From JABCPE02 sp963520375 (GTDB lineage: Bacteria; Bacteroidota; Bacteroidia; Flavobacteriales; Weeksellaceae): DNA of 64,000 bases. This document shows, piece after piece, positions 8,597 through 16,769 of the stretch (the stretch's first letter is position 1; every line of letters begins with the position of its first letter). The position numbers were made by a program, and so were the translations under genes. The stretch spans positions 1-64,000 of the forward strand of contig CAUQQF010000010.1 of NCBI GenBank assembly GCA_963520375.1, read 5' to 3'. The notes under the pieces were generated by a model. It ran no database searches, was not told where the DNA came from, and worked only from the letters and a program-made list of their open reading frames with translations.

Positions 8597-10131
8597 TGTA
8601 TTTCAGGAAGATAAGCTTATTTATTGGGATTTTTTATGCTTCTCTCTTTCTTTCTCAAAAAAGCAAGGAAGATTTACAAAAGCAGAATGCTGAATTAAAA
8701 AAACAAATCGAAACCATCAATGCTAATTTGGCTAAAACAAAGAGTGAGGCCAGACTGTCCATATCTTACCTCAATGATATCAACAAAAAAATTGCCCTTC
8801 GTGAGAAAGTCTATGGCAATACACAGAAAGAAAAAAGATTCATAGAGGATGATATTTATCTTCGCCAGTTAGAAATCAACAAATACAACCGAGAGCTGAA
8901 AGTTCTCCGTAAAAATTATGCCGAAATCCTCGTAAAAGCTTATAAAAACAAAGGCGTACAGAACAAAGTAACATTCATTTTGTCTTCTCAAGATTTGGGA
9001 CAGGCGCTTCGTAGAGTGCAATATTTGAAACAATACGGAGAATACCAAGACAAAAAAGCTGCAGAAATATCTGATAAAGCTAAAAAAATAAAAAGCACAA
9101 TCGCCCTGAGAGAAAAATCCAAAAAAGACAAGGAAAATCTTCTCTTGAAACAGGCTAAAGATTTAGAAGTAATCGCTCAGGAAAGAAAAGAAAAAGAAAT
9201 TTTATTAGAAGATTTCAAAAAGAATGAAGCCAGACTAGTGGCTGAACTTAAACAAAAACAATCTGAATCCAAAAGGTTAGAAGGCGAAATCAGAAAAATC
9301 ATCGCTGAAGAAATCAGAATCGCAAAAGCGAAAGAAGAGGCTGAAAGAAAAGCTCGTGAAGAAAAACTAAGACTCGCGAGAATAGAGGCTGAAAAAGAAA
9401 AAGCGAGAATAGAAGAAGCCAATAGAAGAGCTCGTGAAGAGGCCGAAAGAGCAAAAAGAAAGGCCGAAGAAGAAGAAAGAAGACTAGCTGAAATCGCTAG
9501 AAAAAAAGCTGAAGAAGAAAGAAAAGCCATAGAAGCCAACAACGAAGCCAAAAGAATAGCCGCCGAAAAAGCCAAAATGGAAGCGGCTGAAAAAGCAAAA
9601 ATAGCCGCAAGTAAAGCCGAGGCTGCCAGAGTAAATGCAGAAGCTGTAGCCAAAAAAACAGAGTCTGAGAAAAAAGCTGTGGATGAGCGGGCAATGGCAT
9701 CAGCTGGTGCAGGAAGCTCTTCTAGTAATAGTTTTGCGGAAAATAGAGGAAGACTTTCTTTCCCTGTGCAGCGTGGACGGGTTACACAGCGCTTCGGGAG
9801 ACAGCCGCACCCTGTGTATAAAGGGGTTGTTATAGAAAACAATGGAATCAAAATCGCTGTGGATGCAGGAACAAAAGCAAGAAGCGTTTTTGCTGGTGTG
9901 GTGGTAAATGTTTTAGCCAGTGGTGGTTCAAAAACCGTGATGGTAAAACATGGAAATTATTTCACTATTTATAGTAACTTATCCAGCACCTATGTTTCTA
10001 AAAATCAGACTATTTCCGCAGGAACAAATATAGGAGAAGTGGGACTTGACTTTGATGGGACTTACACCCTTGATTTCCAAGTTTGGAATCAGACAAATCC
10101 TGTAGATCCATTGAGCTGGGTAACTAGTTAA
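8596..10131 (+). CDS. EnvC-like murein hydrolase activator (degenerate M23/LytM)
   Basis: A periplasmic 511-residue protein: signal peptide (about 1-20), a coiled-coil region with a very long Ala/Glu/Lys/Arg-rich helix (about 20-355), a Ser-rich linker and a C-terminal LytM-type domain (about 385-511). EnvC/NlpD-type proteins activate peptidoglycan amidases during cell division. The usual zinc ligands look lost: the G-x-H-x-G-x-D region reads NNGIKIAVD, and the final H-x-H reads TLDFQ. A regulatory rather than peptidase role therefore fits. Start ATG at 8596 overlaps the upstream stop. Antisense frames here are long only because of the helix composition. Confidence 0.88.
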   Translation: MYFRKISLFIGIFYASLFLSQKSKEDLQKQNAELKKQIETINANLAKTKSEARLSISYLNDINKKIALREKVYGNTQKEKRFIEDDIYLRQLEINKYNRELKVLRKNYAEILVKAYKNKGVQNKVTFILSSQDLGQALRRVQYLKQYGEYQDKKAAEISDKAKKIKSTIALREKSKKDKENLLLKQAKDLEVIAQERKEKEILLEDFKKNEARLVAELKQKQSESKRLEGEIRKIIAEEIRIAKAKEEAERKAREEKLRLARIEAEKEKARIEEANRRAREEAERAKRKAEEEERRLAEIARKKAEEERKAIEANNEAKRIAAEKAKMEAAEKAKIAASKAEAARVNAEAVAKKTESEKKAVDERAMASAGAGSSSSNSFAENRGRLSFPVQRGRVTQRFGRQPHPVYKGVVIENNGIKIAVDAGTKARSVFAGVVVNVLASGGSKTVMVKHGNYFTIYSNLSSTYVSKNQTISAGTNIGEVGLDFDGTYTLDFQVWNQTNPVDPLSWVTS

Positions 10132-10162
10132 TTTTATGACTAACTTTATCCTAAAAATTGTT

Positions 10163-10170
10163 TAATTTTG
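10163..10170 (+). promoter_or_regulatory. -7 box for tatA
   Basis: TAATTTTG, an exact TAnnTTTG match, lies 20 bases before the tatA ATG in the 59-bp gap after the EnvC-like gene, suggesting a separate promoter for tatA and following genes. Confidence 0.45.
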
Positions 10171-10190
10171 TTCTATCAAAATAAAAAATT

Positions 10191-10394
10191 ATGAACAGTA
10201 TTCTAACACCACTATTTATGGGACTAGGAATGAGAGAAATCTTAGTCATTGCTATCCTCATTTTACTACTTTTCGGAGCTAAAAGAATTCCTGAATTCAT
10301 GAAAGGATTAGGCTCTGGAATCAAAGAGTTTAAAAAATCCATGAAAGAGGATGACAAAGAAAATGATAATACTGAAGACAAAACAACTAAATAA
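10191..10394 (+). CDS. tatA: Sec-independent translocase subunit TatA
   Basis: TatA multimerises to form the pore for folded proteins with twin-arginine signals. The 67-residue protein has the family layout: a single N-terminal transmembrane helix (about 14-29), the FGAKRIPE hinge, an amphipathic helix with GLGSGIKEFKKSM and a charged acidic tail. TatC is not next to it. The neighbours (DUF4254, lipoprotein) follow closely and probably share its promoter at 10163. TatA and TatB are not separable in this phylum by sequence alone, but the length and hinge favour TatA. Confidence 0.93.
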   Translation: MNSILTPLFMGLGMREILVIAILILLLFGAKRIPEFMKGLGSGIKEFKKSMKEDDKENDNTEDKTTK

Positions 10395-10399
10395 ATTTT

Positions 10400-11017
10400 A
10401 TGAATAATAATTCTTTCTCTGAATACGCTTGGATCATTTTCAATAGGTCAATAGAGGACTATCACATCACTGATGATGTAGATGCTGTGAAACCAAATCA
10501 CTATGAAAATAATAGTTTGGAACAGATTTTGTATGACAAAAACTGGATTGATACGGTTCAGTGGCATTTGGAAGATATCATCCGTGATGAAAATATAGAT
10601 CCTGTAAAAGCTTTAGAAATCAAACGAAGAATAGATGCTTCTAATCAGAAAAGAACTGATTTAGTGGAATTTATAGACAGTTGGTTTTTAAATAAATACA
10701 AAAACACTACACCAAATGCCGATGCCAAGATAAACACAGAAACACCTGCATGGGCTGTGGACAGACTGTCCATTTTGGCTCTAAAAGTCTATCATATGGA
10801 CTTAGAAGCCAACAGAACATCTGCAAGTAATGAGCATAGAGAAAAATGTCAAATGAAGCTGAATACGCTTTTGGAGCAAAAGAAAGACCTTAGCTCTGCT
10901 ATTGACCAGCTGCTGAGTGACATAGAAAACGGGCTCGTAAAAATAAAAACTTATAAACAAATGAAAATGTATAATGATGAGACTCTAAATCCTGTATTAT
11001 ACAAAAAGAAAGAATAA
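10400..11017 (+). CDS. DUF4254 family protein
   Basis: A 205-residue soluble protein with the recognisable N-terminus of DUF4254 (FNRSIEDYH, then WHLEDIIRDE and RRIDASNQKRTDLVE). It is predicted largely helical, with no signal peptide and no known function. In Bacteroidota the family is often found near LPS glycosyltransferase genes, but none is adjacent here. It begins five bases after tatA and its stop overlaps the next start (TAATG at 11015-11019), indicating one operon. The family call rests on recalled sequence features. Confidence 0.8.
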   Translation: MNNNSFSEYAWIIFNRSIEDYHITDDVDAVKPNHYENNSLEQILYDKNWIDTVQWHLEDIIRDENIDPVKALEIKRRIDASNQKRTDLVEFIDSWFLNKYKNTTPNADAKINTETPAWAVDRLSILALKVYHMDLEANRTSASNEHREKCQMKLNTLLEQKKDLSSAIDQLLSDIENGLVKIKTYKQMKMYNDETLNPVLYKKKE

Positions 11018-11478
11018 TGAATGTACTAAAAGTATTGGGAATTATCGGAATATGTGGTTTTGTAGTATCTGCGTGTGCAACAGAGAAAAACAATCTGTCT
11101 CCTACAACCGCTTTGATTGCTAACATATCTGAAAAAACACCTGAAGATGTAGTAAAAAATATCAGTGATAATTTAGACCTGATAAAATACTCTTCAGACA
11201 TTACCAATGCTTTTAGCTCGTGCTCTTCTTTCTCACAAAAAACTGTAAATGAGGAGTTTTCTAACCTGAAATTCTACATCACAGAATACCTATACGCTGT
11301 GAAAGAGCACAACACCGTAGGAAAAGAAAAGGCTTTGTATAATTATGAAAAATCTTATAAAAAAATACAAAAGCTAAAAAATAATCTCAATGAAGATGAA
11401 CAAGAGATTCTCAACAGGTTTTTAGTAAATATCAAAACCAATATCACTCTGATAGAATCCCTAAAAGACACTTTATAG
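11017..11478 (+). CDS. Putative lipoprotein, unknown function
   Basis: A 153-residue predicted lipoprotein: hydrophobic N-terminus (about 4-18) and lipobox VSAC with Cys near residue 20. The remainder is helical and Lys/Glu/Asn-rich, with no recognised domain. The start overlaps the DUF4254 stop by one base and the stop lies one base before ribA, so it is tightly embedded in the tatA-ribA unit. Coding is supported by signal peptide and spacing. Confidence 0.78.
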   Translation: MNVLKVLGIIGICGFVVSACATEKNNLSPTTALIANISEKTPEDVVKNISDNLDLIKYSSDITNAFSSCSSFSQKTVNEEFSNLKFYITEYLYAVKEHNTVGKEKALYNYEKSYKKIQKLKNNLNEDEQEILNRFLVNIKTNITLIESLKDTL

Positions 11479-11479
11479 A

Positions 11480-12070
11480 ATGGTAAAAATTCAGGCTGAG
11501 GCTAATGTCCCTACAGAGTACGGAAAGTTCAAAATCATCGCTTTCTCTGAAAAGGAACAAGACTGGATGCCGCACCTTGCTTTGATAGCAGAAAATACGG
11601 ACTTATCCAGCGTGGTAAATGTCCGTTTTCATTCTGAATGTATCACAGGAGAGGTTTTCCATTCTAAAAAATGCGAATGCGGACAGCAGCTTTCCTCCGC
11701 GATGCAGTATACTCAAAAACATGGCGGTGTGATTGTCTATCTACGGCAAGAAGGCAGAAATATTGGCATTATCAATAAACTGAAAGCCTACGCTCTACAA
11801 GAAAAAGGGTTGGATACTGTGGAAGCCAATCTAGAACTGGGACTTCCTGCTGATGATAGGAATTTCAGTGTAGCAGTTGATATTTTAGAAATACTTGGGA
11901 TAAAGGAAATCAACCTCATCACCAACAACCCTGATAAAATCAGCTTCGTAGAAAACAGCAATATAAAACTACACTCCCGCATTCCGCTGGAGATAAAACC
12001 CAACGAAGAAAACCGAGATTATCTGAAAACCAAAAAAGATTTCTTCGGGCATTTCATTTCTGGAGAATAA
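11480..12070 (+). CDS. ribA: GTP cyclohydrolase II
   Basis: Opens GTP to 2,5-diamino-6-ribosylamino-4-pyrimidinone 5'-phosphate, formate and pyrophosphate, the first step of riboflavin synthesis. The 196-residue protein carries the zinc site C54-x10-C65-x-C67 in CITGEVFHSKKCECG, the REG-type loop QEGRNIGI and the LPADDRNF segment with the conserved Asp/Arg near 126-127. It is a stand-alone RibA, not fused to RibB. No riboswitch is evident upstream, as the gene lies one base after a lipoprotein gene. A perfect hairpin terminator follows. Confidence 0.95.
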   Translation: MVKIQAEANVPTEYGKFKIIAFSEKEQDWMPHLALIAENTDLSSVVNVRFHSECITGEVFHSKKCECGQQLSSAMQYTQKHGGVIVYLRQEGRNIGIINKLKAYALQEKGLDTVEANLELGLPADDRNFSVAVDILEILGIKEINLITNNPDKISFVENSNIKLHSRIPLEIKPNEENRDYLKTKKDFFGHFISGE

Positions 12071-12074
12071 ACTA

Positions 12075-12110
12075 AAACCCTTCCAAGAAAATCTTGGAAG
12101 GGTTTATTTT
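12075..12110. terminator. Bidirectional terminator between ribA and cdd
   Basis: A perfect 14-bp stem (12075-12088 with 12092-12105) and 3-nt loop between two convergent genes. T-rich sequence follows on the plus side (TTTATTTTG) and A/T-rich sequence on the minus side. Confidence 0.9.
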
Positions 12111-12123
12111 GCTTTATATTTTA

Positions 12124-12606
12124 CTATAAAAAAGTAGTATCAAAAGAGAAAGGCAGTAAATCCTTTATGGAATTTATTTTTATAATCTTTTCTCCACTGA
12201 TGCTCGCGATGTAGATTTCTATATTTTGCGCTTGTTTTACTTCATATTCTACAATACTCTGTCTGCATGAGCCACATGGCGGAACTATCCTATCAAGGTC
12301 TGGATTTACCTCCAAACCGCCGATAACGAACAGCTTTTGTATTTTCTGATTAGGGAAATTGGCACCCAGCCAAAAAATCACGCTTCTCTCTGCACACAGC
12401 CCAGATGGATAGGCAGCATTCTCCTGATTGCTTCCTGTGTAGATTTCACCATTTTCTAATAAAATAGAACAACCTACCAAAAATTTAGAATAAGGCGCAT
12501 ATGCCTTTAATCTGGAGTTTTTCGCTTCCTCAAAAAGTTTTTTTTCTGTTTCCGAAAGTGTATCTATATTTAGAATTTCATATTCTATTTCTAATTTACT
12601 TTTCAT
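12124..12606 (-). CDS. cdd: Cytidine deaminase
   Basis: Deaminates (deoxy)cytidine to (deoxy)uridine in pyrimidine salvage. The 160-residue protein shows the zinc/catalytic motif C71-A-E73 in LCAERS and PPC111GSC114RQ, which together bind one zinc, plus the substrate loop GSNQENAAYP near 58-67. It lies downstream of the PpiD-like gene but behind a terminator-like hairpin (12643-12673), so it may be expressed separately. Motifs are complete. Confidence 0.94.
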   Translation of the reverse strand: MKSKLEIEYEILNIDTLSETEKKLFEEAKNSRLKAYAPYSKFLVGCSILLENGEIYTGSNQENAAYPSGLCAERSVIFWLGANFPNQKIQKLFVIGGLEVNPDLDRIVPPCGSCRQSIVEYEVKQAQNIEIYIASISGEKIIKINSIKDLLPFSFDTTFL

Positions 12607-12642
12607 AAGACCAGTAGTTAAAAATTTGTTGATATAAGGACA

Positions 12643-12673
12643 AAAAAGAGGCTTTTAGAAAAAACCTCTTTTT
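12643..12673 (-). terminator. Terminator after the PpiD-like gene
   Basis: A 9-bp stem pairs 12643-12651 with 12665-12673 around a 13-nt loop. On the minus strand it ends in a run of T, just beyond the stop at 12688. Confidence 0.75.
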
Positions 12674-12687
12674 CGTTATTTTTTGAA

Positions 12688-14811
12688 TTAGTGACCCGCT
12701 AAATCATAAACTTGTATTCTATAATCTTTGATATCAGCATTATTCTGCAGACTTCTCATGAATGCTTGTGGGAAAACATTTGAGTTTTGCTGCATAAGCT
12801 GCTGCTGAAGTTGTTTGATATCTCCTGCATCTTGCTTATTCACAGCCACACCTTTGTTTACTACTACATACACTCCTGCATTACCATCTATCGGTTTAGA
12901 TGTTTTATCCTTACCAATCGCAAAAGCTGCTCCTGCTACCTTAGGCTCTACTGCTCCTCCTAAAACAGGGCTAAGCAGATTGATTTGTCCTGATTCTTTG
13001 CTCACACCAAACAAATTAGCAATTGTAGCCAAATCCTGAGCTTTTGCTGTGGATATTTTTTTCCCGATTTCTTTCGCCAAAAGCTGATTTTTCACAATCG
13101 GTTCTATCTGCTCTCTTACAGCTTCTGGATCTACAAGACCTTCAGACTGCTTACCATTCAGATAAACCACGATCCTATCTCCATTGGCAGTTGTAAACAT
13201 CTCGCTCTGTCCTTTTTCTCTTTTCTTGTCAAAAGCCCATTTTAGAATTTCAGCATCTTTATCTGTTCCTAAAAGCTGCCCTTGGAATCTTTGAACTAGT
13301 TTAGGGTTTTGGAAGTTGTAATTGTTTTTCTTTGCAACATTTACAAACTCATTAAATCCTTTCCCTTGTATCTGCTGAGCAAAACTTGTGGACTGAGCAT
13401 GAAGTTTGTCCGTTGTAGCATTTGATGCTTTGATTTCTTTCACCAAATTGGCTACTTTATAAGACATCGCACCAGGTTTTCTGTCTGTAATATTGATGAT
13501 ATGGTATCCATACTGAGATTCCACCACATCTACAGCACCTTTCGGACTTTTATCAAGATAATTTTGGAACTCTGGAACGAAACCTGCCTGTCCTGTAGTT
13601 CTCCACCCTAAATCTCCTCCATTCTGTGCAGAACCATCAGCAGAAAGATTAAGATATTCTTCAAACTTCGCTGAGTTTGATTTTGATTCTGATGCTATTT
13701 TTTCTGCTAATTGTTTCGCTTGTTCTTTTGTTCTTTTTGTAGCTTCGCCTTGTGCAGTCGGAAGACCTTGATAAGCAATCAAAATATGTCTTGAACGGAT
13801 AGAGTCCGTAGCTTTTTTGTTCAAAAGTTTAGAAACTACATAATAGTTCCCTTCTTTATAAGGCCCAAAAGTCTGTCCAAGCGCCGCTCCTGCTATCTGC
13901 TCTCTGATTCCTTCTGGAAGCTGTTCTTTGGAATAATAGTTCGGGTCAAAACCAGCCTGAGAATGTGTCAGCACGAATAAACTATCGCTCTTGTTAGCCT
14001 TGAAGTTTTCCAATCCATTTCCTACATCTACTCCCTCGTTATAAAGTTTGTTGATTTCTGCCAAAGTAGCCGCTTCATCAGCTTGTGTAGGTTCAGCTTT
14101 GAAATAAACCAATCCTAAATTTCGGCTCTCTGTCACCTTGAAAGTTTGTGGATATTTCTTGATGTATTCCACCAAATCCTGAGAAGTAACTTTCACTGGA
14201 TTTTTCTTTGCGAAATCATCATAGCTTATCTTCACATATTCTATATTCGCCAGCTCATCTCTGTATTTCAGCATCAGCTCAGCTTCTTTCTTATTAGAAG
14301 TAAGTCCCACAGAAAGGTTAGTAAACACCTGACGAGCCATGATTCTGTACTCTATACCTTTTCTAAAACTAAGCCATGAATTATATTCATCCACATTGCT
14401 TGATTTTAGCTGTTCTATCCGCTTTTTAAAATCACTTACATTAAAGTTAGGATTTTGGGCAAACATAGGGTCAAACGGCAGCTGGTTCCAGAAAAACTCT
14501 TCTGTCATTTTCAAACCTAATTTTTCAAACTCCTGTTTGATAAGTTTAGATTGTACTATACTCTGCCAAGCCTGCTCTTCCAGACCATTTGGCGACTGCC
14601 CTTGCTGCTGTGCCTGCTGCTGCATCATATTGAGAGTTTCTAGATACTCTTCTCTAGTTATTTTCTCTCCATTTACCTCACCGAAGACATTCGGGTCATT
14701 GCCCATCATCTTCTCTACAGTATCAGGATTAATGAAAAATGATACAAGGGCTACAGCGATGAATACCACCACAAGCCAAGATTTCTTTCTTATCTGTCCT
14801 AAAAGTGTCAT
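12688..14811 (-). CDS. PpiD-like periplasmic peptidyl-prolyl isomerase
   Basis: A membrane-anchored folding factor for exported proteins. The 707-residue protein starts with a short cytoplasmic end and one transmembrane helix (about 13-28), then a SurA_N-like chaperone region (about 38-200). A parvulin rotamase domain follows around residues 345-455, with RSRHILI, GGDLGW and the SQYGYHII end block, and then a long C-terminal region with a second, degenerate parvulin-like segment. This is the PpiD architecture, although sequence beyond the rotamase is divergent. It appears monocistronic, bounded by a terminator downstream. Confidence 0.9.
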   Translation of the reverse strand: MTLLGQIRKKSWLVVVFIAVALVSFFINPDTVEKMMGNDPNVFGEVNGEKITREEYLETLNMMQQQAQQQGQSPNGLEEQAWQSIVQSKLIKQEFEKLGLKMTEEFFWNQLPFDPMFAQNPNFNVSDFKKRIEQLKSSNVDEYNSWLSFRKGIEYRIMARQVFTNLSVGLTSNKKEAELMLKYRDELANIEYVKISYDDFAKKNPVKVTSQDLVEYIKKYPQTFKVTESRNLGLVYFKAEPTQADEAATLAEINKLYNEGVDVGNGLENFKANKSDSLFVLTHSQAGFDPNYYSKEQLPEGIREQIAGAALGQTFGPYKEGNYYVVSKLLNKKATDSIRSRHILIAYQGLPTAQGEATKRTKEQAKQLAEKIASESKSNSAKFEEYLNLSADGSAQNGGDLGWRTTGQAGFVPEFQNYLDKSPKGAVDVVESQYGYHIINITDRKPGAMSYKVANLVKEIKASNATTDKLHAQSTSFAQQIQGKGFNEFVNVAKKNNYNFQNPKLVQRFQGQLLGTDKDAEILKWAFDKKREKGQSEMFTTANGDRIVVYLNGKQSEGLVDPEAVREQIEPIVKNQLLAKEIGKKISTAKAQDLATIANLFGVSKESGQINLLSPVLGGAVEPKVAGAAFAIGKDKTSKPIDGNAGVYVVVNKGVAVNKQDAGDIKQLQQQLMQQNSNVFPQAFMRSLQNNADIKDYRIQVYDLAGH

Positions 14812-14843
14812 TGTAATTAACTCTTTAAAAATTATTTAGTCTG

Positions 14844-14851
14844 CGAAAATA
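14844..14851 (-). promoter_or_regulatory. Possible -7 box for the PpiD-like gene
   Basis: TATTTTCG on the minus strand has one mismatch to TAnnTTTG and lies 32 bases upstream of the ATG. Confidence 0.3.
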
Positions 14852-15033
14852 CAGATTTTTAAATGAATACTAAAATTTTTCATTAGTTTTTAACTTCCAT
14901 TCTCTATGTTTTTATGATTTTTCTTTTGTATTGTGTTAATTTAAGCAAAATCTAAAAAGAATTATTGATAAATAAAAACAAAAATTCTTTCCAAGTCAAA
15001 AAATATTTTACGCACCATTTTAATCAAAAACAG

Positions 15034-15041
15034 TACATTTG
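15034..15041 (+). promoter_or_regulatory. -7 box for the class III aminotransferase
   Basis: TACATTTG, an exact TAnnTTTG match, 17 bases before the ATG at 15059. The rest of the 247-bp divergent gap is AT-rich and shows nothing else convincing. Confidence 0.5.
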
Positions 15042-15058
15042 CTCAAAATTATTTCAGA

Positions 15059-16237
15059 ATGAAACAAGATTTTTTCAACTATCAAGCACAGACCTCACAT
15101 TTTGCCTCTGGTTTTGAGGTAGAAAGAGCGGAGGGCAACTATATATATGGTAAAGACGGCAGGGCATATCTGGACTTCGTTTCTGGGATTTCTGCCAATG
15201 TACTGGGACACTCCCACCCTAGAATCATAAACGCCATAAAAAAACAAGCAGACAAATACCTGCATGTGATGGTCTATGGAGAGTACGCACTAGAAAAACC
15301 TGTAGAACTGTGCAAACTTTTAGCAAAGGTTACGCCTGACCCACTGGAAGTTACCTATCTGGTAAACAGCGGTGCAGAAGCCATAGATGGCAGCTTAAAA
15401 CTTGCCAAAAGACACACTGGCAGAGAGGAAATCATAGCTTTTCATAACGCTTACCATGGCAACACCCACGGAGCGCTCAGCGTGGCAGGAAACGAATACC
15501 ACAAGAGAGCCTTCCGTCCGCTGCTTCCATTGGTAAATTTCATTCATTTTAACAATGAAGAAGATTTGGCCAAAATCACCGAAAAAACAGCAGGTGTAGT
15601 TGTAGAAACCATACAAGGTGCGGCAGGTTTCATCACGCCAGAAAACGACTATCTGAAAAAACTAAAAAAGAGATGTGAAGAAGTGGGCGCTCTGCTTATT
15701 TTAGATGAAATACAGCCTGGGTTCGGGAGAACGGGAAAACTTTTTGGATTTGAGCATTACGACATCGTTCCAGATATTCTCGCGATGGGCAAAGGAATGG
15801 GCGGTGGTCTTCCTGTGGGTGCTTTTATGAGCAGCAGAGAAATCATGAGCTGCCTCTCCCATAGCCCTAAATTAGGACACATCACCACTTTTGGAGGAAA
15901 TCCGCTTATCGCGGCTTCTTGTTTGGCTACTTTGGAAGAAATTTTAGAAAGCGGACTACTGGATGAAATAGAGGAAAAAGAAAAACTATTCCGAAAACTT
16001 TTGGTTCACCCAAAAATAAAATACATCAACGGAAAAGGAATCATGCTGGCGGTTAATCTGGGGAGCCCTGAATACTGCATCCGTGTGGTGGAACAATGTA
16101 TGAAAGATGGACTTATCGTATCCTGCCAGCTCTACCGAAATGAATACCTGAGAATTTCGCCTGCGCTTATCCTCAGCAAGGAAGAGATAGAAAAAGGCTG
16201 TGCCATTATTCTAAACGCCCTTGACAAGGTATCATAA
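15059..16237 (+). CDS. Class III aminotransferase (acetylornithine-aminotransferase-like)
   Basis: A PLP enzyme of the acetylornithine/ornithine/GABA aminotransferase family, 392 residues. Visible family features are NSGAEAIDGSLKLAK (104-118), AYHGNTHGALS (131-141), the PLP-ring Asp216 in LDEIQPGFGRTG, and the Schiff-base Lys245 in AMGKGMGGG. There are no arginine-biosynthesis neighbours, so the substrate cannot be assigned; generic databases usually call such genes aspartate aminotransferase family. It has its own promoter box at 15034 and a terminator at 16266. Confidence 0.9.
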   Translation: MKQDFFNYQAQTSHFASGFEVERAEGNYIYGKDGRAYLDFVSGISANVLGHSHPRIINAIKKQADKYLHVMVYGEYALEKPVELCKLLAKVTPDPLEVTYLVNSGAEAIDGSLKLAKRHTGREEIIAFHNAYHGNTHGALSVAGNEYHKRAFRPLLPLVNFIHFNNEEDLAKITEKTAGVVVETIQGAAGFITPENDYLKKLKKRCEEVGALLILDEIQPGFGRTGKLFGFEHYDIVPDILAMGKGMGGGLPVGAFMSSREIMSCLSHSPKLGHITTFGGNPLIAASCLATLEEILESGLLDEIEEKEKLFRKLLVHPKIKYINGKGIMLAVNLGSPEYCIRVVEQCMKDGLIVSCQLYRNEYLRISPALILSKEEIEKGCAIILNALDKVS

Positions 16238-16265
16238 CATAAAACAGCAGACACAAAAGACAAAT

Positions 16266-16300
16266 AAAAAGGCGAAAATTTATGATTTTTTGCCTTTTTT
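16266..16300 (+). terminator. Terminator after the class III aminotransferase
   Basis: An 8-bp core stem pairs 16266-16273 with the GCC-plus-T run at 16292-16299, extended inward by A-T pairs. It ends in TTTTTT. Confidence 0.8.
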
Positions 16301-16382
16301 CATCTATAGTGACAAAAATCACTTGGACAATATTTTAAAGCTAAAAAAATAATGATATATTGCGACCCGAAAATGTATATGT

Positions 16383-16769
16383 ATGGCTAAAACTAAAATA
16401 CAATTTGAATTTCCGCTTCACTGCCTTCCAGAAATTCTATTTGAATACATTGCCACTGCAGAAGGGCTGGCAGAGTGGTTTGCTGATGAAGTGACAGAAA
16501 AAGGAGATGACTTCTACTTCAGCTGGAATGGCGGCCCAAAAGAAAAAGCGACCCTTACCAGATACAAAGTAGAGCAGTCCGTGAGATTCCGATGGGAAGA
16601 AGATGAAGGGACCAAATATTTCTTTGAGCTGAATATCGTAATTGATGAAATTACAAACGACCTTTCTCTGAATGTTACCGACTTCTGTGAAGCTGGCGAT
16701 GAAGAAGAAACTCAGCAGTACTGGGAAAACCTTATCGAAAATCTAAAAATAAAATTAGGAGCTGCCTAA
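16383..16769 (+). CDS. START-like (SRPBCC fold) protein
   Basis: A 128-residue acidic cytoplasmic protein resembling the START-like/AHSA1 group: LPEILFEYIATAEGLAEWFADEV near 14-36 corresponds to the usual lead-in helix, and the WNGG and VRFRWEEDE strands follow. This fold makes a hydrophobic ligand cavity; no ligand is known for this subgroup. The stop overlaps the next start by one base (TAATG), so it is translationally coupled to the aminotransferase-fold gene. I see no good promoter box upstream. The fold call is a pattern judgement. Confidence 0.8.
   Translation: MAKTKIQFEFPLHCLPEILFEYIATAEGLAEWFADEVTEKGDDFYFSWNGGPKEKATLTRYKVEQSVRFRWEEDEGTKYFFELNIVIDEITNDLSLNVTDFCEAGDEEETQQYWENLIENLKIKLGAA

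Noticed and set aside
9177..9851. Long Ser/Ala/Phe-rich antisense frame across the EnvC-like gene
   Set aside because: It is a composition shadow of the GAA/GCC/AAA-rich coiled coil on the other strand; no motif, no promoter.
14812..15058. tRNA or riboswitch in the longest ordinary intergenic gaps
   Set aside because: No cloverleaf, conserved T-loop or known aptamer pattern; the gaps are AT-rich with only promoter-like boxes.
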